A stretch of 64,000 nt of DNA from Thermoplasmata archaeon (GTDB lineage Archaea; Thermoplasmatota; Thermoplasmata; Thermoplasmatales; Thermoplasmataceae): contig JAJZXB010000003.1 of the NCBI GenBank assembly GCA_021846395.1, positions 1 to 64,000 of the forward strand, in the 5' to 3' direction. This document shows positions 18,721 through 26,682 of this stretch, piece after piece; positions within the stretch are counted from its first letter, which is position 1; every line of letters starts with the position of its first letter. Below the pieces are notes generated by a model, which did no database searches, had not been told where the DNA came from, and was given only the letters and a program-made list of their open reading frames with translations. Position numbers and translations under genes: made by a program.

Positions 18721-18800
18721 ATAATAGGATTGCTCATATTTTAATGTGTATATTCCCAAAAGGAATGCCTTACAGAATGCATGCAAAGGGATGCCAAAGA
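18721..18800. repeat. Left copy of an ~80-bp imperfect direct repeat
   Basis: The core TCATATTTTAATG, followed by GTATATTCCCAAA, TACAGAAT and TGCAAAG, recurs in the same order and orientation at 26145-26224 with only scattered differences. This copy begins shortly after the acyl-CoA ligase gene. The two copies bracket the GC-rich segment that holds the group II introns and metal-transport genes, so they are candidate attachment-site or insertion-boundary repeats. Confidence 0.75.
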
Positions 18801-18851
18801 TATGGTGGACATTCTATGTTGGAAATTTTAGGCAATTTCTATTCTGATATT

Positions 18852-18970
18852 CTGAGTGTTGAATAAATTGCAATGTATATACTAATTATTAAATACAATT
18901 ACAATAGTTCATCAACGCAGAATTTCACAGTATCAGTGAGAAAAACTTAAATTACAATTCCAACACTCAG
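18852..18970. repeat. 10-bp inverted repeat abutting the group II intron 3' end
   Basis: CTGAGTGTTG (18852-18861) and CAACACTCAG (18961-18970) are perfect reverse complements 99 bases apart. The right arm forms the junction with the intron 3' end (…CTCTAC on the minus strand). It may be the terminal repeats of a miniature transposable element or a large hairpin used as intron target; no target duplication is obvious. Confidence 0.4.
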
Positions 18971-20996
18971 TAGAGTAGAGCCCTGGCATTGCCCAGTGCC
19001 CCCTCGTCGAACCGGACTGGCGGTTTTCCCGCATCCGGCTCACCGATTGCCTTCACGAAATGGCATTATGGCGTTCCCTGTTTGGAAAAATGTATTTGCC
19101 TGTGGATGGTTTTGTATCCATAATGGAGAGATGGAGTTGTGTAATCTTTGGATTCTTCCATTTGCTGGGTATGTTGTGCTGGTGGCAGTACATGTACATG
19201 AGCCTGTCCTGTGCGTAGTTCCATACGCTGTTGAATACCTCTGATGCAAGACTGTGTGAAAAATAGTTCCCCCATCCCCTTAAAATGGGTATGACTTTAT
19301 CCTTTGCTTCTTCTGGTGTTGCTGTTGAACGTGCTTTGTTTCCTGTGAGTTCCCGTATCTTTTCCCTTATTTTCTTCTGGGATTTCTGTGATGGAAACCA
19401 CCTTGTAGTATTCTTGTGCTTCTTTTTGGAGTATTTCCTTGTAAAATTGAAGCCCAGAAAATCGAAACCGTCATATGCTTCCACAACTCTGGTCTTCTCC
19501 TCGCTTAATTGCAACCCAATATCCGATATGATTTGTTTTAACTTCTCATATGGGTATGCAGGGTTGCGACCCACGAGTATAACCAGGTCATCAGCGTAAC
19601 GGATAAGGTGTGCGTTTTCCCCCTTCCACAGTCCTGAGGCTTTCCATGCCTTGTCTATCTGGTCAAGGAAGATGTTTGCAAGCAATGGCGATAGGGGTGA
19701 ACCCTGTGGCGTGCCCTTCTCTGTATCAATGATTTCATTGTCTTCCATGATGCCCGTGTTGATTATCATATTTATCAATTGCAGGAGTGAACTGTCTGTT
19801 ACCCTCTCTGCAATCCTGTCCATGAGTTTATGCCTGTCAATGTTGTCAAAGCATCCCCTGATATCTGCGTCTATGATGTGCGTGCATCCATAATTCAGGT
19901 ATTTGACAATCTCATCCACTGCATTGTGAGGGGATTTATCCGGTCTGAAGCCGAATGAATGCGGCTCGAACTGTGGTTCAAATACTGGCTCTATAACCAT
20001 CTTTATGGCTGCCTGCACTATCCTGTCCCTGACTGTTGGTATTGCCAATCCCCGTTTCTTTCCATTCGCTTTTGGTATGTAAACCCTTCTCAGTGGTTCT
20101 GGTTTGTACCTATGTTCTCTGAGTTCGTCCTGTAACTGTTTTAGCGAATTGTCTATGTCCTTCTCCATTTCCTTTATTGTTATTCCATCCACGCCTGGAG
20201 CACCGTGATTTATCTTCACGGCATTCCATGCTTCATACAGGATATCTATCCTGTACACCTTATCGTATAGAGAATGGAATTTTCTCGTATTATCTGCTTT
20301 AGCCATTTCGTATAGCATCGATTGCAGTTTGCTGACTTTATCGTTATTCTTCTTATTCTTCATGTTCTATACCTTCCCTTGTACAGTCAGGTAACTCTGA
20401 GAGCCCCAAACTGTTTTCAATGCATTGGCAAAAGTCAGGTTCCTTCGTGTCTGCCCCCATTGCAGGGGCTTCATTCCTACTATGGGCCTGTCCGACTGGC
20501 TGTACACCATCGGGTTGAATTTCACTTTTGCTTATATCAACCCTTTCCTCCGGGCTGTTGCATATATGGTAAATACCCATTATAGGGTTCTTTATGATTT
20601 CCATACATGCAATCCCTCTCATTGGAATGCACAGCCTCTCCCGTCTTCCTGTGGATAACCTTCGCCGCATGCAAGCCCTGTTACACCGAAACGTCCATGC
20701 ATCCATACCGGATGGGATACACGGTACTGCCTTTGCCCTGGACATACAGGCTCGGCACGTTCAATCACCGCATTGCTGCGGGCTATGCTCACGATGCTAC
20801 ATATAGGTTCACTTTCGTTCAAGCCTGCGGCTTCGCGTAGAGATTTCCCAGCCCCATCTCTGGGGTTGTATATTTCCCCTTGTCGGTCTGCTTCTAACGG
20901 AACTGTTGCCAGTCCATCTTTGACCCTCGCTTCGTATCTTCCGATTCTTAATACGTTGAGACTTTCACTCATGGCTACTCACCATTGACGGCGCAC
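18970..20996 (-). mobile_element. Group II intron, complete, with reverse transcriptase
   Basis: On the minus strand the element begins with the consensus GTGCG at 20996 and ends near CTCTAC at 18970. Domain V is clear at 19009-19041: AGCCGGATGC...GCATCC-type stem with a GAAA-like tetraloop region (GGGAAAACC) and a closing GTCCGGTTC. It lies twelve bases beyond the RT stop codon, and domain VI follows. The last six bases of the upstream exon (GGACAT) are complementary to ATGTCC in domain I (20740-20745), giving a plausible IBS1/EBS1 pair that fixes the 5' boundary. About 2.0 kb in all. Short open frames between 20353 and 20972 are ribozyme RNA, not proteins. Confidence 0.88.
19053..20363 (-). 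CDS. ltrA: Group II intron reverse transcriptase/maturase
   Basis: A 436-residue intron-encoded protein. RT blocks are intact: DADIRGCFDNI (165-175), GTPQGSPLSPLLANI (217-231) and the catalytic YADD (256-259), with FGFRPDKSPHNA before them. A maturase (X/GIIM) domain with LRGWGNYFSHSLASEVFN follows near residue 370. No HNH endonuclease domain follows, so mobility would rely on target-primed synthesis at nicked or single-stranded DNA, as in other endonuclease-lacking lineages. The gene sits in domain IV of the surrounding ribozyme. GC content is above the host average, consistent with recent import. Confidence 0.95.
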   Translation of the reverse strand: MKNKKNNDKVSKLQSMLYEMAKADNTRKFHSLYDKVYRIDILYEAWNAVKINHGAPGVDGITIKEMEKDIDNSLKQLQDELREHRYKPEPLRRVYIPKANGKKRGLAIPTVRDRIVQAAIKMVIEPVFEPQFEPHSFGFRPDKSPHNAVDEIVKYLNYGCTHIIDADIRGCFDNIDRHKLMDRIAERVTDSSLLQLINMIINTGIMEDNEIIDTEKGTPQGSPLSPLLANIFLDQIDKAWKASGLWKGENAHLIRYADDLVILVGRNPAYPYEKLKQIISDIGLQLSEEKTRVVEAYDGFDFLGFNFTRKYSKKKHKNTTRWFPSQKSQKKIREKIRELTGNKARSTATPEEAKDKVIPILRGWGNYFSHSLASEVFNSVWNYAQDRLMYMYCHQHNIPSKWKNPKITQLHLSIMDTKPSTGKYIFPNRERHNAIS

Positions 20997-21221
20997 ATGT
21001 CCGGCATATCATTCTTTTTTGCTGCCTTTTTCGGCCCCAATGTCCTGTGTACTACTTCTACATTCCACTTATAAGTTTTTTCGTAAGTACGAATGTTACT
21101 ATGTTCGAAATATATAAAGTTTCAAAAATTCAGACCTTACATGGCCACCACAGCGTATTAGAATAGTTATTTATGTAATGGAAGTATAGGGAAAATATAG
21201 TGGAGTTGGAGTGTGAGGAGG

Positions 21222-21302
21222 ATGAGTGATAAGCCACCTAGTAGTGATAAGATTATTGCGATTCTTGCAGTTGTTTTTGTCTATTCTCACATTAAAGTCT
21301 AG
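21222..21302 (+). CDS. Possible 26-aa single-helix membrane peptide
   Basis: ATG after a purine-rich GAGGAGG opens a 26-codon frame with a polar head (MSDKPPSSDK) and one hydrophobic helix (IIAILAVVFVY). The Shine-Dalgarno-like stretch touches the start codon, which is unusually close. It lies 108 bases ahead of the NRAMP-family gene in the same direction, whose downstream neighbour is also a small one-helix protein. Real translation is uncertain. Confidence 0.35.
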   Translation: MSDKPPSSDKIIAILAVVFVYSHIKV

Positions 21303-21410
21303 TGGTTCTGCTGTAGCTTATAAGAATTACATAATAAGGAGCGTATTATACCTTCTGGTCATACTGCCTGTGAGACGCATTTCCTACTATTCAAACAGGA
21401 GGTGTTGCCA

Positions 21411-22817
21411 ATGAGTTCATGGAATAAACACAAATCTGAAATCTCGAATTCAGAAATACTTCACAGAGTAGAGGAGTTGCCATTGGATGAAAGGCTGAGG
21501 GCAGAAGACCGGTTACACATGGAGTTACATCGTGAGAAGCATACCCATATATCTAGGCTTGAACTATTCTTCATGCTTTTGGGTCCTGGCATCCTTGTAA
21601 TGGTGGCCGACAACGATGCTGGTGGTGTGATAACATATGCACAGACTGGCTCTATTTTTGGTCTTGGGTTCTTCATTCCCTTCATGGTCTTGATGCTCCC
21701 CGTAGCCTACTTTGTACAGGAAATGACTGTGAGGCTTGGAGCAGTGACGCATAGGGGTCATGCAGAGATGATCTGGAAACGATATGGCAAGTTCTGGGGA
21801 GCGTTTTCGCTGTCTGATCTTGTGGTTGCAAATTTTCTCACATTCATCACAGAATTCATAGGCATAACGGTTGGTTTATCTGTTTTTGGAGTTGCACCGA
21901 TCATTTCGGTGATTGTATTTGTAACCCTCGGGATCTCTATTCAGCTATTTCTCAGGTATTACACATGGGAAAGTGTGTCACTCTTCATCGCGGCATTCAA
22001 TCTGGTATTCATTCCACTTTTGTTTTTTATTCCCAATCCGAATTGGTCACTGGTCGCTGAGAGTTTTGGCACATGGAAGATAAGTGGTGGAGCGAGCTCG
22101 TTGTTCATATACGTACTCCTGGCAAACCTTGGAACCACGATCGCACCGTGGATGCTTTTCTTTCAACAGCCCTCAGTGGTGGATAAGGGTCTTACAAAAA
22201 ACGATATAAAAAGGGGGCAACTTGACACCTTCATAGGATCCACGATAATGGTTGTAGTCGCAATATGCATAATAATTCTGACTGGTATGACAGTATATGG
22301 CACAGATAGCTATGGAACCATCGGAGTTGCTAAAATACTACAAACATTCGCAACAAAAGTAGGTGTGTTACCAATGAAACTCTTTGCTCTTGGCCTTGTA
22401 GAGGCGGGTTTCATTGCCGCAATAGCTATATCTGCCAGTACATCGTGGGCAGTAAGCGAGGCTTTTGGATGGAAAGGTTCAATAAATCTTCCGACACGTG
22501 ACAGAAAATCTCTGCGTTTCTACTTACCAAGCTTTGCGGCGCTATCTCTTGCTGCAGGAATAACACTAATACCTGGTGCTCCTCTGGGATACCTAAACCT
22601 CACCGTTCAGGTGATAGCTACCATATTTATGCCGGCTGCAATGTTGTTCCTCCTCCTGCTTCTGAATGACCGCGAAATAATGGGTGGTTATGTTAACAAG
22701 AAATGGCAGAATGTTGTGGGATTCAGCATAATAGGTTTCCTCATAATAATGAATGCACTCTACGGTATTTCTGTTGCCATGCCGGTTGTTTTTGCGCATC
22801 TGGTATCATTACTTTGA
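21411..22817 (+). CDS. NRAMP-family divalent metal transporter with atypical metal-site motifs
   Basis: A 468-residue membrane protein with about eleven helices. The start at 21411 is supported by AGGAGGTG six bases upstream; a GTG at 21402 lies inside that site. Helix 1 reads GPGILVMVADNDAGGVITY: the Asp of the NRAMP DPGN motif is kept (Asp69) but Pro is Ala and Asn is Gly. In helix 6 the usual MPHN is replaced (TTIAPWMLFF), losing the methionine that favours transition metals over hard ions. Such replacements recall NRAMP-related magnesium transporters (NRMTs), so Mg2+ or another hard ion is possible. GC content and codon use differ from the flanks, indicating transfer. A small membrane protein gene follows 11 bases later. 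Confidence 0.82.
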   Translation: MSSWNKHKSEISNSEILHRVEELPLDERLRAEDRLHMELHREKHTHISRLELFFMLLGPGILVMVADNDAGGVITYAQTGSIFGLGFFIPFMVLMLPVAYFVQEMTVRLGAVTHRGHAEMIWKRYGKFWGAFSLSDLVVANFLTFITEFIGITVGLSVFGVAPIISVIVFVTLGISIQLFLRYYTWESVSLFIAAFNLVFIPLLFFIPNPNWSLVAESFGTWKISGGASSLFIYVLLANLGTTIAPWMLFFQQPSVVDKGLTKNDIKRGQLDTFIGSTIMVVVAICIIILTGMTVYGTDSYGTIGVAKILQTFATKVGVLPMKLFALGLVEAGFIAAIAISASTSWAVSEAFGWKGSINLPTRDRKSLRFYLPSFAALSLAAGITLIPGAPLGYLNLTVQVIATIFMPAAMLFLLLLLNDREIMGGYVNKKWQNVVGFSIIGFLIIMNALYGISVAMPVVFAHLVSLL

Positions 22818-22828
22818 GAGGGGAGAAA

Positions 22829-23038
22829 ATGTCACAAAATCACAAAGGAAAGAAAGAGAATAACAAAGGAATGTCATCGTTTGATCAGTTCATGTTATCG
22901 CAGGAAATTAAGGTTCATGATAGGGTAGCAGTAAAGCAAATTACCCTCAACCGAAAAATAAGGATAGCATTCTGGTTCCTGAGGGGTTACATCGCAGTGA
23001 TGATTATCCTGGTGATCATAGGATTTACACACGTTTGA
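22829..23038 (+). CDS. 69-aa single-helix membrane protein downstream of the NRAMP gene
   Basis: ATG is preceded by GAGAGGGGAG, a good ribosome binding site. The product has a lysine-rich cytoplasmic head, a middle segment (SSFDQFMLSQEIKVHDRVAV) and one hydrophobic C-terminal helix (YIAVMIILVIIGF). Only 11 bases separate it from the NRAMP-family stop, so it is almost surely co-transcribed. No family is recognised. By position it may be an accessory or regulatory subunit of the transporter. Confidence 0.65.
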   Translation: MSQNHKGKKENNKGMSSFDQFMLSQEIKVHDRVAVKQITLNRKIRIAFWFLRGYIAVMIILVIIGFTHV

Positions 23039-24017
23039 ATAGGAATGCTTTGAAATATAATGTCTTACTACAGGAATTTTCTCGCAAGCGATCTGCACCT
23101 AATTATCCTTTGAAAAATGTGGGATGTGTACTGGTTAAGATACAAGGACGAGTTAAGGCAAAAAGAAATGGGAGGGGTGAATTTTTGTCGTAACAAAAGT
23201 CCATTCCCCGTAAGGTACCTGTGCGACACAAGGAGGGGGGAGTTACTCTTGACTAAACCTTTTCACAAGAAGGCATATTGTGGGAATACATTTTGAAATT
23301 GCGTTGGAAGAAAGGAAGTAATACAACGTGGAATACTGCTAATAAATAAGAAGAATCAAATAACATAAGTCGTACTTCTTTGATATTGTAGTTTGGAAAA
23401 CTACATGAATTCCAGATTATATGACAAGTTTGAGTCAACTCACAGTATCTATACACATACCTAAATCTGATCGTATAGAGGATATCATTCTGGATAGTCA
23501 TAATAGAATAATTTTGTAGTTTTATATACTATATTTTCACATAGCCCTTTAAGTTTTCTTTGCGAAACAACACTTGAACATTGTAATTTAATAACATAAT
23601 TATTTAATTTGTAATTGCATTCTCCAAGAATATAGTACCTTTTCCGGTTAACCTTTGAGAGTTTATCATCAGCAATAATTCTTTCCTTTTCATATTTATC
23701 TTTTTATTTCTGATCTAACGGTTATGCCATTGGTTGTTGTGGTATTTGCCATAATATTCACCGCCATATTTATTGATCGTGTTTCCATATGCTATATATG
23801 AGCATTCAAAATTGTCCACTGAATGGTTCTATTTTACATTCCAGAATTATGAAAGGAGTGGGGCTTGTTCCCAATAGATCTAATAATATTTGCATAGATT
23901 CCAGGTGGTTTATATAAAGGCAATGAGAACCTAATCTATCTATATAGGACACAATAACAGGACCATGTTATTTATCAAAGAATCTTTACAACCAGTGCAG
24001 CTTGGGGTTGTACAGGG
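23039..24017. other. Nearly 1 kb without a recognisable gene, inside the island
   Basis: No frame with family similarity or a credible start was found on either strand. One RNA-like hairpin stands out: GGGG (23174-23177) with CCCC (23206-23209) enclosing TTTTGT/ACAAAA around a CGTA loop (23189-23192). It lies about 140 bases after the NRAMP operon and may be a terminator or structured RNA. The GC content falls back toward host level after about 23.5 kb. The stretch from about 23.9 kb is the upstream exon of the intron-like element at 24018. Confidence 0.45.
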
Positions 24018-24660
24018 GTGCGAGCAAGCAATCGGACCGTAGCATTAAGTGAATTCGGAGCGTCGTAAGAAGTTCCACAAGAATACGGTTCAAGTGAAGA
24101 ATAGGTGAGTGTGATGAGCCTGTTGGTTGGAGGCGAAATCAGAATTCCCTGACAAGTTTGAGTATATGCATAAGGGAAACAGGGAGGAACCATGAACATA
24201 GAAGACCTATAAGGAGTTTACGGTTTTGCAATATTTATTATACATGGGGGGAATGCGGAATGCCAACCTCATGCATCGTTCATGGCTCGGCGGATGAGGC
24301 CATAGTAGTTATAATACCAGCGATAACAAACTGGAGGAATAAAGGACCTCTGGGTGTCCCTATAAGTGAGAATGCGGCATTACTGACATGTGGGGCATTA
24401 CGGATTACCAGAAATGGTTATTAACCGTAGCTGTTCAGGGTTACGTGGAATCTTGCAGCGTTATGCAGCCATATGAAAGGAAGGCGAAGTGTGTGTATAA
24501 CCGAAAGGAAGGCGAAGTGTGTGTATAACCGAAAGGGAGGGTAGCACATGAAATGCAACACTTGAAGCGGGATGCTCGAAATGAGCCGATCCGGAATTTT
24601 AGAGGGAAAGCTGGAAACAGAATTGGGAGAATCTGCCATGACAGGATGTCGTGGTTATGT
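24018..24660 (+). mobile_element. Probable group II intron fragment without reverse transcriptase
   Basis: The sequence starts with the group II consensus GTGCGAG. It continues with domain I-like blocks (GAATTCGG.GC.TCGTAAGAA, GGTGAGTG.GATGAGCCTG, GGCGAAATC) in the order seen in bacterial-type introns. A short frame near the end (MQHLKRDARNEPIRNFRGKA) looks like the beginning of an intron-encoded protein but stops after 37 codons. A hairpin at about 24576-24600 (GGATGCTC-GAAA-GAGC-CG-ATCC) partly fits domain V, though its base does not pair well. I read it as a truncated or ORF-deleted intron. Confidence 0.45.
24475..24530 (+). repeat. Perfect tandem duplication of a 28-bp unit
   Basis: The unit begins GAAAGGAAGGCGAAGTG and ends GTATAACC. 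Positions 24475-24502 and 24503-24530 are identical, and a third partial unit (GAAAGGGAGG) follows. It lies inside the putative group II intron fragment, in the part corresponding to domains III-IV. Confidence 0.85.
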
Positions 24661-24768
24661 TAGGATACTTCACAATAACTGCGCTTGCTCTCTACTCGAC
24701 CAGTTAGTTAACTTATAAAGTAACAGGTGCTTGGAGTATGGCCAAAACCCAAGATAGCAATAGATTTC

Positions 24769-25659
24769 TCATCTATCAACTGCTTCCTCGGATTCGGATT
24801 GAATTGTAAGATGAGTGACTCCATATTTGGACAGAATGTTTTCTATCTCTTTTTTCGCCTCATCTATCTCTCCAATGGACTGCCCGGGAGGAACTTTCAA
24901 ATGAAGGGTGGCCAAGCGCTGATGCTGGCAGATATCCCATATATGAAGATGGTGAACGTTCGGAAACTCATTCTTGATGGAGTCTTCAGCAGCCTTTATG
25001 TCTATTACAGTTCCTTCCATTAACATTGTGATGTTTCTGCTGAAAATTTTCCTGTTTCCATAGATGATGATAAAAAGCACAATATAGTTTCCAAGGTAGT
25101 CCACATAATACAGGGAAGAATAAAGAGCAACTATGGAAAATGCAAGTGCCATCAGTACAATTGCAACATCTTGTAGTGAGTGGAGGAATATTGCTCTGAA
25201 ATTGGATGATTCGTGTTTTTCCATGAATAAAGTGGCTATGATCAGGAGTGGGACAGATACTGCGGACGCATAAAGCGTTCCTGCTGCGGGAGTTTTTGTA
25301 TGGGTTATGAATAGCATTGTTGTATTTATAGCCGAATACGCGGCTAAAGCAAGAAACGCCATAATAACCGACACATTCATCAGGGTCTCAACCCGGTGGA
25401 AACCATAAGAATAGTGCTCATTTAATGGTTTCTTAGTTATCCAATTAACAAGAAAAACCAGAGATATCGAGAGGGCATCCAACACTCTGTCTGCTACCAC
25501 TGAGAGAGATAAGGGATTGCTCGTTGTTAAGTAAGAATGCAAGAATATTATCAAGACAATCCAGTAAATGATCGTGGCAAGTACATTGCCCTTTAGTCTA
25601 GATATTCTCCCTCTCATGTTATCACTCCTCGGAACTTCAACCTCATAAATAAAATTCAT
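24769..25659 (-). CDS. Cation diffusion facilitator (CDF) metal efflux protein
   Basis: A 296-residue exporter with six predicted helices and a C-terminal cytoplasmic domain. Family features: a helix 2 acidic pair in VVADRVLDALS, the loop HYSYGFHRVETL, the helix 5 metal site HSLQD (H-x3-D), and the C-terminal VHHLHIWDI segment of the ferredoxin-like domain. CDF proteins exchange Zn2+, Fe2+, Mn2+, Co2+ or Cd2+ for protons. In helix 2 the usual H/DxxxD pair is read as D-R-V-L-D. It lies in the same island as the NRAMP-type importer, so the island appears to deal in metals. Base composition is richer in GC than the host. Confidence 0.85.
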   Translation of the reverse strand: MNFIYEVEVPRSDNMRGRISRLKGNVLATIIYWIVLIIFLHSYLTTSNPLSLSVVADRVLDALSISLVFLVNWITKKPLNEHYSYGFHRVETLMNVSVIMAFLALAAYSAINTTMLFITHTKTPAAGTLYASAVSVPLLIIATLFMEKHESSNFRAIFLHSLQDVAIVLMALAFSIVALYSSLYYVDYLGNYIVLFIIIYGNRKIFSRNITMLMEGTVIDIKAAEDSIKNEFPNVHHLHIWDICQHQRLATLHLKVPPGQSIGEIDEAKKEIENILSKYGVTHLTIQSESEEAVDR

Positions 25660-25680
25660 AGTTCTGTGTGAGAGATCGTT

Positions 25681-26061
25681 TTATATCACCTTTATGGTCC
25701 ATAATGAACTGCCTCCCTGGTGCGATATTAGATCCTTGCTCTCCCCAATGTTTAAGATTGTACTGAAAAATGCCCTAAGAACGTAAGGATGCATACTTAT
25801 CACTGCCAATATTCTATCCTTTCTTATTTCCCCTGGTATGAGGAGAATTCTCCTGACAAAGTCGCTGAATTGTTTCTTCAATTCCCACGATTTGGTATTA
25901 TCTAACATTTCTTTAGGGGATGTTTCGTTTATTTCACAATAGTGCCCAATGTTCCTAAGTGATACGCCGATACTTAAATGGTATCTTGTTCCTTTGTTAT
26001 CCCACCACCTCAGAATTTTCTCATTTTTCAATAATTTCCCGTGCTTCGGCCGGAAGATCAT
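25681..26061 (-). pseudogene. Tyrosine integrase N-terminal fragment
   Basis: A 126-codon frame whose residues 12-70 (NEKILRWWDN, VSLRNIGHYCEINETSPKEM, QFSDFVRR) match the SAM-like core-binding domain common in archaeal phage/XerA-type integrases. After about residue 72 the similarity is lost and the catalytic domain (R...HxxR...Y) is absent. It therefore cannot recombine DNA. Its place just inside the right-hand direct repeat is where an island integrase would be expected. It could instead be a small DNA-binding protein that reuses the domain. Confidence 0.6.
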
Positions 26062-26144
26062 ATTTTACCATGTCTTTGTGGTTAATAACATGTTCGATTA
26101 ATAGTTAAAATGTGTGGGAAAAGAACTGCACGGAAAAACTATCG

Positions 26145-26224
26145 ATAATAGAATTGTTCATATTTTAATGGGTATATTCCCAAATATAACACCCTACAGA
26201 ATACTGCAAAGGAATGCCATAGAG
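26145..26224. repeat. Right copy of the ~80-bp imperfect direct repeat
   Basis: Direct counterpart of 18721-18800: ATAATAG.ATTG.TCATAT followed by TTTAATG.GTATATTCCC, then CTACAGAAT and TGCAAAGGAATGCCA. Most differences are single substitutions plus one short gap. It follows the integrase fragment and precedes the MntA/HepT genes, marking the right limit of the GC-rich segment. Confidence 0.75.
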
Positions 26225-26376
26225 AAAGTTTTTAAAATATGAATGATAAGGAAAAATTTTTATTTTATTTATTGTTCAATATTTATTAATATTAATAATG
26301 AAATGATAAACGAAGATGATAAAAAAAAACAATTTCAAATATTATTAAACTTAAAGGTAAAAAGATAAAGTGAATA

Positions 26377-26679
26377 ATGTTATTTGGTTCCTACTCAAGA
26401 AATGAACAAAGAATCGATTCGGATGTGGACATCTGCATTTATTTCGATTTGAAAGAAAATAAAAGATTCAATACCAGATTACTATTGCTGGGCTTTCTAA
26501 ATGAGAAATATGATATACAACCATTTCAGGGTCTGCCAATTTATGTTAAAATGGAAGTATTGAAAGGCAATCTTTTATATTGCAAAGACTATTCATTTTT
26601 TTATGATATCGCCTACAATACCATTGAGGAATACAATTTGTTTGAGCAAAGTTATAAATTATATTTATATGGTGATTAA
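26377..26679 (+). CDS. MntA-type nucleotidyltransferase antitoxin, N-terminus damaged
   Basis: The ATG at 26377 opens 100 residues beginning MLFGSYSRNEQRIDSDVDI, the GSx(n)DxD signature of MntA. Normal MntA has some 20-25 residues before this. Here those residues can be traced upstream but are broken. An ATG at 26303 starts MINEDDKKK into a run of nine A (26321-26329); the natural continuation (ISNIIKLKGKKIK) is in another frame and then meets a TGA at 26371. Translation may restart at 26377, or the A-run may slip. The partner HepT gene follows three bases after the stop. MntA neutralises HepT by AMPylation in the characterised system. Confidence 0.7.
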   Translation: MLFGSYSRNEQRIDSDVDICIYFDLKENKRFNTRLLLLGFLNEKYDIQPFQGLPIYVKMEVLKGNLLYCKDYSFFYDIAYNTIEEYNLFEQSYKLYLYGD

Positions 26680-26682
26680 ATA

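Noticed and set aside
20353-20972. Two reverse open frames (130 and 117 codons) upstream of the reverse transcriptase gene
   Set aside because: They lie within ribozyme domains I-IV of the group II intron, have reading-frame overlap with each other and no protein similarity.
24158-24639. Frames of 72-88 codons within the second intron-like element
   Set aside because: They are on both strands, cross the domain I-like blocks and the tandem repeat, and have no protein signature.
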